Source: Nitrospira sp.
Lineage (GTDB): Bacteria; Nitrospirota; Nitrospiria; Nitrospirales; Nitrospiraceae
Assembly: GCA_025935475.1 (NCBI GenBank)
Contig: JAICVE010000021.1
Location: 1 to 14,650, forward strand
Reading direction: 5' to 3'
Length of the DNA: 14,650 bases
Position 1 is the first letter of the stretch; the number at the start of each line of letters is the position of its first letter. Shown here piece after piece: positions 6,340-13,595 of this stretch. The notes below the pieces were generated by a model that did not search any database, was not told the DNA's origin, and was given only the letters and a program-made list of their open reading frames with translations. Both the position numbers and the translations under genes were made by a program.

Positions 6340-8654
6340 ACCGCAACCGCTCGATCCCGCTGCTGTGGGTCCTGTTGATGGCCGGCGGGATGTGGCTCTC
6401 GGCGATGCATGTCTCCGTCCATAGTGAATTGAGCGACCTGTTACCCGAAGGAACAACGCGCACCCAAGGCCTCTTGTTGACTCAGGTGCGAAGCGGGCTC
6501 GCCGGCCGCCTGATGTTGCTCGCTCTCGAGGGAGGGACCCCGGATGAGATGGCGCAGGTCAGCCGGGAATTGGGTGAGCGGCTCCGAGCGAGCGGACAGT
6601 TTGCGCTCGTTGAAAACGGGGCGCAGGACTTGACGACGCAAGACCGGGACATCGTCTTTCAGGCACGGTACCTCTTAAGTCCCCGGGTCGGCGCTGAGAC
6701 GTTCTCTAGCGAATCACTGCGTAAGGCGTTGGAGCAACGGCTCGACGATCTGCGTTCCCCCTTAGCACCGTTGATCAAGGAAACGATTCCCGCGGATCCG
6801 ACCGGAGAGTTCCTCACGATCGTGACCGCGTGGTCTGCCGAGGATAGACCCGCCAAGCATCGCGGCGTCTGGATGTCGAAGGACCATTCCAAGGCCCTGC
6901 TGGTGGTGGAAACGAAGGTTGCAGGATTCGATGCCGATGCACAGGCCGCGGTCCAGGAGGAAATCCGGCACACCTTCGCTGTGCTCGCCGGTCAGCGGGC
7001 CCACTTACGCCTCTTGATGACCGGTCCTGGTGTGTTTGCCGTGGAATCCAAGCAGACCATTGAACAGGAAGCCTGGAGGCTCTCAACGGCTGCCGCAGCC
7101 TTGGTGCTGTGCTTTCTCTATGCCAGTTACGGCTCCATGGCGCTGGTGCTGCTGAGCTTGATTCCGCTGACGGCCGGCATCATGGCCGGCATGCTTGCAG
7201 TGCAGGGCTGGTTTGGATTCATCCACGGCATCACCCTGGGGTTTGGTATTACGTTGTTGGGCGTCGTCGACGATTATCCTATCCACCTGTTCAGCCATTT
7301 GAGCTCCCGCGGCTCAGTGTCGGCGGTCATGCGGGAAATCTGGCCAACGATGCGGCTTGGCGTGCTCACAACGGCCATCGGATTCGCCGCGTTGCTGTTT
7401 GCGGGATTCCCTGCCTTGACGCAGCTGGGCCTCTTTGCCGTTACAGGGATCCTGACGGCCGCTCTCGTCACGCGCTGGGTCCTTCCAACCTTCGTCCCGG
7501 ACGGATTCGTTCCTCGACCGGTATGGCCGGCATTCCATGGGGAGCTCGAACGTCTGACAAGGATGAAGCCGGTGATTCCGGCTGCGATCGTCCTTGCCTG
7601 CTCGACGCTGTTGTGGTCTCATACGCCACTTTGGCAGACGGATTTGGCGAGCCTAAGTCCCGTGTCGGAGGCGAACAAGCAGCTCGACCGCCAGCTCAGA
7701 GCGGAAATGGGCGCACCGGACGTGCGAGATCTTCTCGTGATTGAAGGACAAACCGAAGAAGATGTGCTTCAATACGCTGAGGTCGTCGATGCGAACTTGA
7801 TACCGCTACGTACCAGTGGAACCATCGCTGGCTATGATCTCATCTCGAACGCTCTTCCGAGTCGTCGAACGCAGCAGAACCGCCAATCCCATCTCCCCGA
7901 GAGATCTGTTCTGATGCGAAACCTCGACCACGCACTCACAGGTCTTCATTTTTCGCCCGGACTGTTCACGCCGTTCGTTGCTGCCGTCGAATCCGCCCGC
8001 ACGCAGCCTCCGCTCCAGAGAACAACGTTCGAGGGAACGGCGCTTGGGGCCAGGATGAACTCCTTGCTCTTCGAGCAGGGAAGGAGTTGGATGGCCGTCG
8101 TGCCGTTGCGCGGAGTCGCGGACCGCGAACAGTTGGCCGCCGGCGTGCGCAGCTGGAACATGCCCGCCGTCACGTATCTCGATCTCAAGGAAGAGTCCAA
8201 CCGTCTGATGACCGCCTATCGCGACCGCACATCGGTCATTGTCGTCTGCGGTCTCTTTGTCATCGGCGTGGTCCTCACGATCGGCCTGACATCCGGCAGT
8301 CTGCTGGGTCCGATTTTGTTTCCCATCGTGAGCGCATTGGCGGTCGTCGCCGCCGTCCTGAACCTTTCGGGTGAGTCACTCTCACTGTTTCACATTGCGA
8401 GTTTTCTGCTCGTGATTGGGCTGGGGCTCGACTACGCGCTCTTCTTCAACCGGCTCGAAGGAAGCGAAGAAGGACGATTGCGGACATTATACGGGTTGCT
8501 CGTCTGCAGCACGACGACCATTCTCGTCTTCGGCCTACTGGCCACTTCGAGCATTCCGGTCCTGCATGCGATCGGTATCACGGCTGCGCTCGGATCATTC
8601 TGCTGTCTGCTGTTCGCCGGGATGATGGCGAAAAAGGTTCCGCATGTCTCCTGA
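6336..8654 (+). CDS. MMPL/RND-family lipid exporter (ApeM-like)
   Basis: The product is 772 residues with the two-repeat RND/MMPL layout. There is one N-terminal membrane helix (SIPLLWVLLMAGGMWLSAM), a periplasmic domain to about residue 245, a block of about five helices (~250-385), a seventh helix (~410-430), a second periplasmic domain (~435-625) and a second helix block (~635-770). Each block carries the Asp-Tyr pair that forms the proton relay in MmpL3-type transporters: VDDYPIHLF (Asp313-Tyr314) and GLDYALFFN (Asp699-Tyr700). This supports a proton-driven exporter. The closest known role by context is export of aryl polyene/xanthomonadin lipids. It starts at ATG 6336, overlapping the LolA-like stop by four bases, and its end overlaps the ketosynthase by 11. 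Confidence 0.92.
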   Translation: MNRNRSIPLLWVLLMAGGMWLSAMHVSVHSELSDLLPEGTTRTQGLLLTQVRSGLAGRLMLLALEGGTPDEMAQVSRELGERLRASGQFALVENGAQDLTTQDRDIVFQARYLLSPRVGAETFSSESLRKALEQRLDDLRSPLAPLIKETIPADPTGEFLTIVTAWSAEDRPAKHRGVWMSKDHSKALLVVETKVAGFDADAQAAVQEEIRHTFAVLAGQRAHLRLLMTGPGVFAVESKQTIEQEAWRLSTAAAALVLCFLYASYGSMALVLLSLIPLTAGIMAGMLAVQGWFGFIHGITLGFGITLLGVVDDYPIHLFSHLSSRGSVSAVMREIWPTMRLGVLTTAIGFAALLFAGFPALTQLGLFAVTGILTAALVTRWVLPTFVPDGFVPRPVWPAFHGELERLTRMKPVIPAAIVLACSTLLWSHTPLWQTDLASLSPVSEANKQLDRQLRAEMGAPDVRDLLVIEGQTEEDVLQYAEVVDANLIPLRTSGTIAGYDLISNALPSRRTQQNRQSHLPERSVLMRNLDHALTGLHFSPGLFTPFVAAVESARTQPPLQRTTFEGTALGARMNSLLFEQGRSWMAVVPLRGVADREQLAAGVRSWNMPAVTYLDLKEESNRLMTAYRDRTSVIVVCGLFVIGVVLTIGLTSGSLLGPILFPIVSALAVVAAVLNLSGESLSLFHIASFLLVIGLGLDYALFFNRLEGSEEGRLRTLYGLLVCSTTTILVFGLLATSSIPVLHAIGITAALGSFCCLLFAGMMAKKVPHVS

Positions 8655-9855
8655 GCCAATGACGCCCGTGACGTTGTCCGCCTATACGCTGGTGACCGCA
8701 AACGGCCGAGGCGTCAACGCCGTATCGCAGGCATTGCGCGAGTGCCGGTCGGGCCTAACACCCTGCAATTTTGAGGACGCTCTGCTCAAGACCTATATCG
8801 GGCGCGTCGACGGACTTGAAGAGTTTGCACTGGAAGATGGGTTGGAGCGATTCGATTGCCGGAACAACCGGCTGGGCTGGCTTGGGCTGCAACAGGATGG
8901 GTTTATGGTCTCGGTGGCCGAGGCGAAGCAGCGGTACGGCACCGACCGTATCGCCGTCATTATGGGGACCAGTACGTCCGGCATTCTGGAGACTGAACAT
9001 GCATACCGAAATCGTGATCCGCATACCGGCGCATTACAAGGGTCGTTTACGTCTCGCTACCGATACACGCACAACATGTTTTCGCTGGGGCATTTTGTAC
9101 GCTCATATCTGGGGTTGAGGGGCCCGGCCCTCGTCATTTCCACGGCCTGTTCCTCGAGCGCCAAGGTCTTTGCGACGGCGGCGCGCTATCTTCAGGTCGG
9201 TTTGTGCGATGCCGCAATTGTAGGCGGCGTGGACAGCCTCTGCCTGACGACGTTGTACGGCTTCTCCTCGCTGCAGCTCCTGTCGTCGCAGCCTTGCCGC
9301 CCCTGCGACGAAGATCGTGACGGCCTCTCGCTCGGTGAAGCCGCAGGCTATGCCCTGCTCGAATCCAGTCAGAAGGTGAGAAGAAAGGGCGCCATTGCGC
9401 TGCTCGGATACGGTGAAAGTACGGATGGCTACCACATGTCCCACCCTCATCCTGAAGGTGTCGGCGCCATTCGCGCCATGCGCCAGGCGTTGAATCGGGC
9501 GGGACTCCAGCCCGCGGACATCGACTACATCAACCTGCACGGGACGGCGACGAGAGCGAACGACACAGTGGAGGATAAAGCCGTTCACGAGGTGTTCGGC
9601 TCGCAGACTGCCGCAAGTTCGACAAAGGGATGGACGGGACATGCGCTGGGGGCAGCCGGCATCACGGAGGCGCTGATCTCGGCGATATGCCTTACTCAAG
9701 GATTTGTCCCGGGCACCCTCAACTGCCAACGGGTGGATTCCGCCTTGTGCAGCCATATTCTGCGCGAGAACCAGTCTCGGCCGGTTCGCCGCGTGCTCAG
9801 TAATATTTTCGGCTTTGGCGGCAATAATTGCAGCCTCGTTCTGGGAGTCTTGTGA
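8644..9855 (+). CDS. Beta-ketoacyl-ACP synthase (FabF-type ketosynthase)
   Basis: The product is 403 residues, full length for a FabF-type enzyme. The complete Cys-His-His triad is visible: Cys169 in STACSSSA, His299 in LHGTAT, and His333 in GWTGHALGAAG, with the conserved Lys in STKG. The C-terminal SNIFGFGGNNCSLVL is also standard. It catalyses decarboxylative condensation of an ACP-bound chain with malonyl-ACP. It overlaps the MMPL gene by 11 bases, and its stop overlaps the start of the chain-length-factor-like gene by one base. That arrangement suggests the two proteins form a KS/CLF heterodimer, as described for ApeO/ApeC. It is the only catalytically complete KS in the window. The ATG at 8644 is chosen; an in-frame ATG a few codons on (MTPVTLS) is less likely. 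Confidence 0.93.
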   Translation: MSPEPMTPVTLSAYTLVTANGRGVNAVSQALRECRSGLTPCNFEDALLKTYIGRVDGLEEFALEDGLERFDCRNNRLGWLGLQQDGFMVSVAEAKQRYGTDRIAVIMGTSTSGILETEHAYRNRDPHTGALQGSFTSRYRYTHNMFSLGHFVRSYLGLRGPALVISTACSSSAKVFATAARYLQVGLCDAAIVGGVDSLCLTTLYGFSSLQLLSSQPCRPCDEDRDGLSLGEAAGYALLESSQKVRRKGAIALLGYGESTDGYHMSHPHPEGVGAIRAMRQALNRAGLQPADIDYINLHGTATRANDTVEDKAVHEVFGSQTAASSTKGWTGHALGAAGITEALISAICLTQGFVPGTLNCQRVDSALCSHILRENQSRPVRRVLSNIFGFGGNNCSLVLGVL

Positions 9856-10646
9856 TGCGGGTCGCTATTGTCGGCGTCGGCCTTCTGAGCGCCGGCCTTG
9901 AGGGGTGGGTCAAGGGCCGCGAGGTGCTGGGGGGCATGCGGCCGTTCTATTTCGACTCCCTGCCTGACCCGGACGCGGGGCTGCTGCCTGCCAACGAACG
10001 GCGTCGCAGCACGGTCGGAGTCCGCTGGGCCCTGCACGTCGCACAGGAAGCGATGGCACAGTCGCGGCTGGATCCACGAGACGTGGCCACCGTCTTTGCC
10101 TCGTCGGGCGGCGAAATGGGGGTGCTCGATCAACTCTGTCGCGCGCTGGCGACCACAGAGCGCATTATTTCGCCCACATTGTTTCATCAGTCCGTGCACA
10201 ATACGGCGGCGGGGTACTGGGGGATTGCCACGAGCTGTCAACAATCCTCCACAGCTCTGTCCTGTTATGACGATTCATGCGCGGCGGGACTGCTTGAGGC
10301 GGCGACCTATGCCACCATGGAAGGCTGTCCCGTGTTGTTCGTCTCATATGATCTGCCCGCGCCCGATCCGCTCATCCGAGCGCGGCCGATTCAGTCGGCC
10401 TTCGCCACCGCATTAGTCTTGACCGCGTCGCCTGCCGCCGGGACGGCGAACGCGACTGTGGCATTGGCGTCAGCTGACTGCGGAGACGTGACGGAGATGT
10501 CGGACAGCGAGCTCGAACGGCTGAGAGCGGACAATCCCTCTGGACGCTTGTTGCCCATGCTTCGCGCCTTGGCGGGCACAGGCACATCCTCCGTGTGCAT
10601 GAATCTTCTGGGCGACCAGCGGCTGGTCATGGAAGTTGAAGCATGA
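9855..10646 (+). CDS. Half-size ketosynthase-like chain-length factor (ApeC-like)
   Basis: The product is 263 residues. It resembles only the N-terminal half of a ketosynthase: MRVAIVGVGLLSAGL strand, GGEMGVLDQLCRAL, then HQSVHNTAAGYWGIATSCQQSST (around residues 112-133), the typical pattern of the 'beta-ketoacyl synthase N-terminal-like' proteins in aryl polyene clusters. By hand alignment to the preceding KS, the active-site Cys position falls on Asp140 (CYDDSCAAG). No HGT or GHALG His motif follows, so it should be catalytically dead. It would act as a chain-length or starter-positioning partner. Its ATG at 9855 is embedded in the KS stop (TGATG). A TTG-started extension to 9828 is possible but unlikely. 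Its own stop overlaps the next gene as ATGA. Confidence 0.83.
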   Translation: MRVAIVGVGLLSAGLEGWVKGREVLGGMRPFYFDSLPDPDAGLLPANERRRSTVGVRWALHVAQEAMAQSRLDPRDVATVFASSGGEMGVLDQLCRALATTERIISPTLFHQSVHNTAAGYWGIATSCQQSSTALSCYDDSCAAGLLEAATYATMEGCPVLFVSYDLPAPDPLIRARPIQSAFATALVLTASPAAGTANATVALASADCGDVTEMSDSELERLRADNPSGRLLPMLRALAGTGTSSVCMNLLGDQRLVMEVEA

Positions 10647-11083
10647 CGCGTCTGACGAAAGAGGAGATTGGACGGCTGCTTCCGCACGGACCTTCCATGT
10701 GCCTGCTTGAGTCGGTGGACGTCTGGGATGCTCTCAGCATTAGTTGCCGGACGGCGACCCATCAGGATCTGGCTCATCCGCTGCGCTTTAAAGGACGTTT
10801 GACGGCCTCGGCCGGCCTCGAGTACGCCGCGCAGGCGATGGGTGCCCATATCGGCCTGGTGAAGGGCGGCGGCCAACCGGATTACCGGATCGGGCTCGTT
10901 GGAGGGGTGCGGGACGTCATCTTCATGACCGAGCGATTGGATGACTTGGACGGCTGGCTCATCGTCAATGCAAGACGGTTAGTTGAGGGCGAGCAAGGAT
11001 ACCTGTATCACTTTACCGTTGTACACCAGTCGTCCAAGCTCATCGAAGGACGCGCATCGATTTTTGTCAAGGACGTTCTGTGA
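10643..11083 (+). CDS. 3-hydroxyacyl-ACP dehydratase, ApeP-like hot-dog protein
   Basis: The product is 146 residues. The N-terminal LLPHGPSMCLLESV (His15) matches the LPHR-x-P-FLL segment of FabZ, and FKGRLTASAGLEYAAQAMGAH (residues ~50-70) contains the Glu-Tyr-x-Ala-Gln helix with the likely catalytic Glu. The HFPG motif of FabZ is absent; AHPLRFKG lies near its place, which is the pattern of ApeP-type dehydratases rather than FabZ. It would work alongside the ApeI-like protein on the growing polyene. In aryl polyene systems two dehydratases of these two types normally occur together. Start and stop overlap the neighbours (ATGA with the chain-length factor, TGATG with the ketoreductase), so translation is coupled. 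Confidence 0.85.
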   Translation: MTRLTKEEIGRLLPHGPSMCLLESVDVWDALSISCRTATHQDLAHPLRFKGRLTASAGLEYAAQAMGAHIGLVKGGGQPDYRIGLVGGVRDVIFMTERLDDLDGWLIVNARRLVEGEQGYLYHFTVVHQSSKLIEGRASIFVKDVL

Positions 11084-11808
11084 TGACCAAAAAGCGGGCG
11101 CTCGTCACGGGCGGAAGCGGAGCGATCGGGGCCGTCATCTGCCAACAGTTGGCCGCAGATGGGTACGCCGTGATTGTCCACGCTCATCGGCACGCGCAAT
11201 CGGCTGAGCAAGTGGCAGAAAAAATCGCTGCGAACGGCGGAACGGCCAGCGTGACGACGTTCGACGTGATCGACGAGGTCGCGACGGCGGAAGCGCTTCG
11301 TGATCTGCTCAACGCCGGGCCCATTCAGATTGTGGTGAATAATGCAGGTCTGCACGACGATGCGCCGATGGCGGGAATGACAGAGGGGCAGTGGAAGCAT
11401 GTTATCGATGTCTCGCTCAATGGGTTCTTTCATATCACGCAGCCGCTCTTGCTCCCGATGATCGGAACCCGATGGGGGCGAATCGTGTCCATTTCCTCGG
11501 TTGCCGCGGTCATCGGCAATCGCGGTCAAACGAATTATGCGGCAGCCAAGGCCGGTCTGCATGGCGCGAGTAAATCACTCGCGCTCGAATTGGCGTCCCG
11601 AGGAGTGACAGTGAACGTCGTCGCTCCTGGCGTGATCGAGTCTCCGGCCGTCAGGCGGGCCTTTACGGCCGAGCAGGTGGAGTCGCGAGTGCCTATGAAG
11701 CGTGTCGGGACACCCGAGGAAGTGGCCGCACTGGTTGGCTTTCTCGTCTCGGAGCAAGCGGGATACATTACGGGGCAGGTCATCCGTATTGATGGAGGCA
11801 TGATATGA
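11083..11808 (+). CDS. fabG: 3-ketoacyl-ACP reductase, FabG family (ApeQ-like)
   Basis: The product is 241 residues, normal for FabG and other classical SDR enzymes. The NADP(H)-binding loop is TGGSGAIG (residues 9-16), the NNAG motif is VVNNAGLHDD, and the catalytic Ser139 (SISS), Tyr152 and Lys156 (YAAAK) are all present. The C-terminus YITGQVIRIDGGM is the standard FabG ending. It reduces 3-ketoacyl-ACP to 3-hydroxyacyl-ACP, the step between the KS and the dehydratases encoded in the same operon. It is probably a pathway-dedicated paralogue rather than the housekeeping FabG, since no fabD/fabH/acpP neighbours are present. A GTG one codon earlier (11080) is an alternative start. Its stop overlaps the glycosyltransferase ATG as ATGA. 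Confidence 0.93.
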   Translation: MTKKRALVTGGSGAIGAVICQQLAADGYAVIVHAHRHAQSAEQVAEKIAANGGTASVTTFDVIDEVATAEALRDLLNAGPIQIVVNNAGLHDDAPMAGMTEGQWKHVIDVSLNGFFHITQPLLLPMIGTRWGRIVSISSVAAVIGNRGQTNYAAAKAGLHGASKSLALELASRGVTVNVVAPGVIESPAVRRAFTAEQVESRVPMKRVGTPEEVAALVGFLVSEQAGYITGQVIRIDGGMI

Positions 11809-12671
11809 GCAGGTCTGCGGCCGCCGCTCATGACTTCTGGGTTCTCATTCCCGCCTATAACGAGGGACCGACGGTGCGTGAAGTGGCTGCTCGTGCCCGG
11901 CGGTATTGCGCCCACGTCTTGGTGGTGGATGACGGGTCCACAGACGGGACGTGCGAAGCCCTCGACGGCCTAGATATCATTCTATTGAGAAACGAGCAGA
12001 ATCGAGGAAAGGCCGACAGCCTCTGGCGGGGATTTGAGCAGGCATTGGCCCAGGGTGCCGCCGGAGTCATTACGCTTGATGCGGACGGCCAGCACGCTCC
12101 GGAAGAGATCCCTTCCTTCATTGCGGCTACGCTCAAAGATCCCGACGCCTTGGTCGTGGGCGCTCGGCGGTCGCTCCAGCGAAAACGCTCGAGCTGGAGG
12201 TACCTCGCGAATCGCATTGCGGATTTTTGGATTTCATGGGCGGCCGGACGCCCAATTGAGGACAGCCAGTCAGGATTCCGGTTCTATCCTGCCCGATTGC
12301 TTCGAGATCTCACGCTCAAGCACGGGCGGCAACAGAGTTTCGTCTTCGAAAGTGAAGTGATGATCGAAACGGCGAGGCGGGGAGTCCGGTTTGTGTTTAT
12401 TCCAATCGGTGTCGCCCCCCGGCTAGGCGCTCGCACGAGTCATTTTCGGCCAGTGGTGGATATCGTCAGAATCACAAAGATGATCGTGCTGAAACTGCTA
12501 AGCCGTGGATTGTACCCGCAAGGCTTCTACGGCGCGTTCATTCGACGGCCTGATCCGATCATGAGGCTCCAACGAATGGTCGTTACGCCGAGAGCAGGAA
12601 TGGCCGATCTGGACAGCCAAGAATCGCAAACCGTGCCCTGCGCCTTGCCGGCGCAGGAGATGCGGTCTTAA
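11805..12671 (+). CDS. Family 2 glycosyltransferase (dolichyl-phosphate-mannose synthase-like GT-A)
   Basis: The product is 288 residues. The GT-A core is clear: VLIPAYNEG, VVDDGSTDGT (Asp42-Asp43), NRGKADSLWRGFEQAL, the DXD-type LDADGQH (Asp92/Asp94), and the acceptor-side DSQSGFRFYP. No obvious transmembrane helices follow the catalytic domain, so it resembles the soluble DPM1/undecaprenyl-phosphate transferase type. It should transfer a sugar from a nucleotide donor to a lipid phosphate or similar acceptor. As last gene of the operon, translationally coupled to the ketoreductase, it may glycosylate the polyene lipid or make its sugar donor; this is inference. Its TAA stop shares four bases with the convergent lipoprotein gene. 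Confidence 0.88.
   Translation: MSRSAAAAHDFWVLIPAYNEGPTVREVAARARRYCAHVLVVDDGSTDGTCEALDGLDIILLRNEQNRGKADSLWRGFEQALAQGAAGVITLDADGQHAPEEIPSFIAATLKDPDALVVGARRSLQRKRSSWRYLANRIADFWISWAAGRPIEDSQSGFRFYPARLLRDLTLKHGRQQSFVFESEVMIETARRGVRFVFIPIGVAPRLGARTSHFRPVVDIVRITKMIVLKLLSRGLYPQGFYGAFIRRPDPIMRLQRMVVTPRAGMADLDSQESQTVPCALPAQEMRS
12637..12657. terminator. Hairpin at the end of the operon, possible weak two-way terminator
   Basis: A perfect 8-bp inverted repeat (CCTGCGCC / GGCGCAGG) with a 5-base loop lies 11 bases before the glycosyltransferase stop. It also lies just downstream of the convergent lipoprotein stop on the other strand. No clear T-run follows on the plus strand and only a short one on the minus strand, so terminator activity is a guess from position and stem quality. 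Confidence 0.35.
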
Positions 12672-13078
12672 TTCCCCGCTGCGCTGAGTCTCGCCTTGAT
12701 TTCGTTGTCGAGACGCTCGATCCACTTCTGATAGTTCACGTGAATCGTGCGTTTGACCGGGTCATATCTGAGATTACTGCTGTCCTTATAGAGAATGCTG
12801 TAACTCTTGGTCGTGTAGGGAATAGTGACATGAATCTGATGGCTCTGCACGTTGTATTCTCCGAGCATTTCTCCCGGCTTCACCGGCGTCATAATCCACG
12901 TTTGTTTGATGCCCGCATCGATAATGGCTTTTTGGACCTGGTCAAGAGTCGGCTCCTTCCCTGAAGCCGTTTGGATCGGGGCATCTTTCACTTCGTAGAC
13001 TTGTCCTCCGGCCCTGCAACCCGTCATCGCGAACACGACGAGCGAAGCAAGGAGCATCCGTGTCGCCATCTGTTTCAT
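12668..13078 (-). CDS. Small lipoprotein of unknown function (paralogue A)
   Basis: The product is 136 residues. The start at 13078 is chosen because it gives a proper lipoprotein signal: MKQMATRMLLASLVVFAMTGC, with the lipobox Cys at residue 21, and an AGAGGTG ribosome site upstream. Longer in-frame starts to 13222 have no signal sense. The mature part runs GGQVYEVKDAPI, TLDQVQKAIIDAG, PVKPGEMLGEYNVQSH, then IPYTTKSYSILYKDSSNL and a final helix NYQKWIERLDNEIKARL. It is about 60% identical to the neighbouring gene over the mature region. I recognise the type as a small conserved lipoprotein but know no function. It converges on the glycosyltransferase with the stops overlapping by four bases. 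Confidence 0.82.
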   Translation of the reverse strand: MKQMATRMLLASLVVFAMTGCRAGGQVYEVKDAPIQTASGKEPTLDQVQKAIIDAGIKQTWIMTPVKPGEMLGEYNVQSHQIHVTIPYTTKSYSILYKDSSNLRYDPVKRTIHVNYQKWIERLDNEIKARLSAAGN

Positions 13079-13148
13079 CGTCACACCTCTGGGAAGGTTA
13101 TGTGGAATGGAACATCCCGTGACGCAAGCGCCGGGACTGGGTCGTATT

Positions 13149-13559
13149 CTAATTATCTGCAACTGACAACCGTGATCGAATGGCACCATCCAGCCGTTGA
13201 ATCCAGCTGGCATAGTTTTCATGAATCGTCTGAGCGGCTTCGTCGTATTTCAAGTTGCTGCTATCCTTGTACAGGATGCTGTAGGACTTCGCGGTATAGG
13301 GAATCGACACCACTGCCTGGTGACTTCGAACGTTGAGCGTACCGACAATCTCTCCTGGTTTCGGAGCCGCCATTTGCCATCCCGCAGCGACGCCGGCGGC
13401 GATGATTTCCTTTCGAACCTGATCCATACTGAGCGCCTTCCCGGATGCAGTCACCACAGGTGCGTCTTTGACCTGATAGACCTGCCCGCCGCCACGGCAG
13501 CCGATCATGCCGATCAACGCAACGCATACTGCCACACCGCGCCATCCCATTCGGTTCAT
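13149..13559 (-). CDS. Small lipoprotein of unknown function (paralogue B)
   Basis: The product is 136 residues. MNRMGWRGVAVCVALIGMIGC is a lipoprotein signal with the lipobox Cys at residue 21; a GGGAGG-type ribosome site lies seven bases upstream of the ATG. The mature part mirrors paralogue A: GGQVYQVKDAPV, PKPGEIVGTLNVRSHQ, IPYTAKSYSILYKDSSNL, NYASWIQRLDGAIRSRL. The two genes are the same length and 70 bases apart, so a tandem duplication is the simple explanation. The gene begins 25 bases after the deacetylase stop, consistent with one minus-strand transcript. The function is unknown; the conserved YSILYKDSSNL block is the best handle for a family search. Confidence 0.83.
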   Translation of the reverse strand: MNRMGWRGVAVCVALIGMIGCRGGGQVYQVKDAPVVTASGKALSMDQVRKEIIAAGVAAGWQMAAPKPGEIVGTLNVRSHQAVVSIPYTAKSYSILYKDSSNLKYDEAAQTIHENYASWIQRLDGAIRSRLSVADN

Positions 13560-13580
13560 GGTCGACCTCCCGTTGAAGAC

Positions 13581-13595
13581 GGAGCTAAAAGCTCC
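13581..13595. repeat. Small inverted repeat over the deacetylase stop codon
   Basis: GGAGCT and AGCTCC form a perfect 6-bp stem with an AAA loop, and include the stop codon of the deacetylase on the minus strand. No T-run follows in the direction of transcription and the ribosome site of the next gene comes within 20 bases, so it is more likely a minor mRNA hairpin than a terminator. Confidence 0.4.

Noticed and set aside
9103..9756. Long minus-strand open frame inside the ketosynthase gene
   Set aside because: It lies opposite the KS active-site region, has no motif and has no ribosome site.
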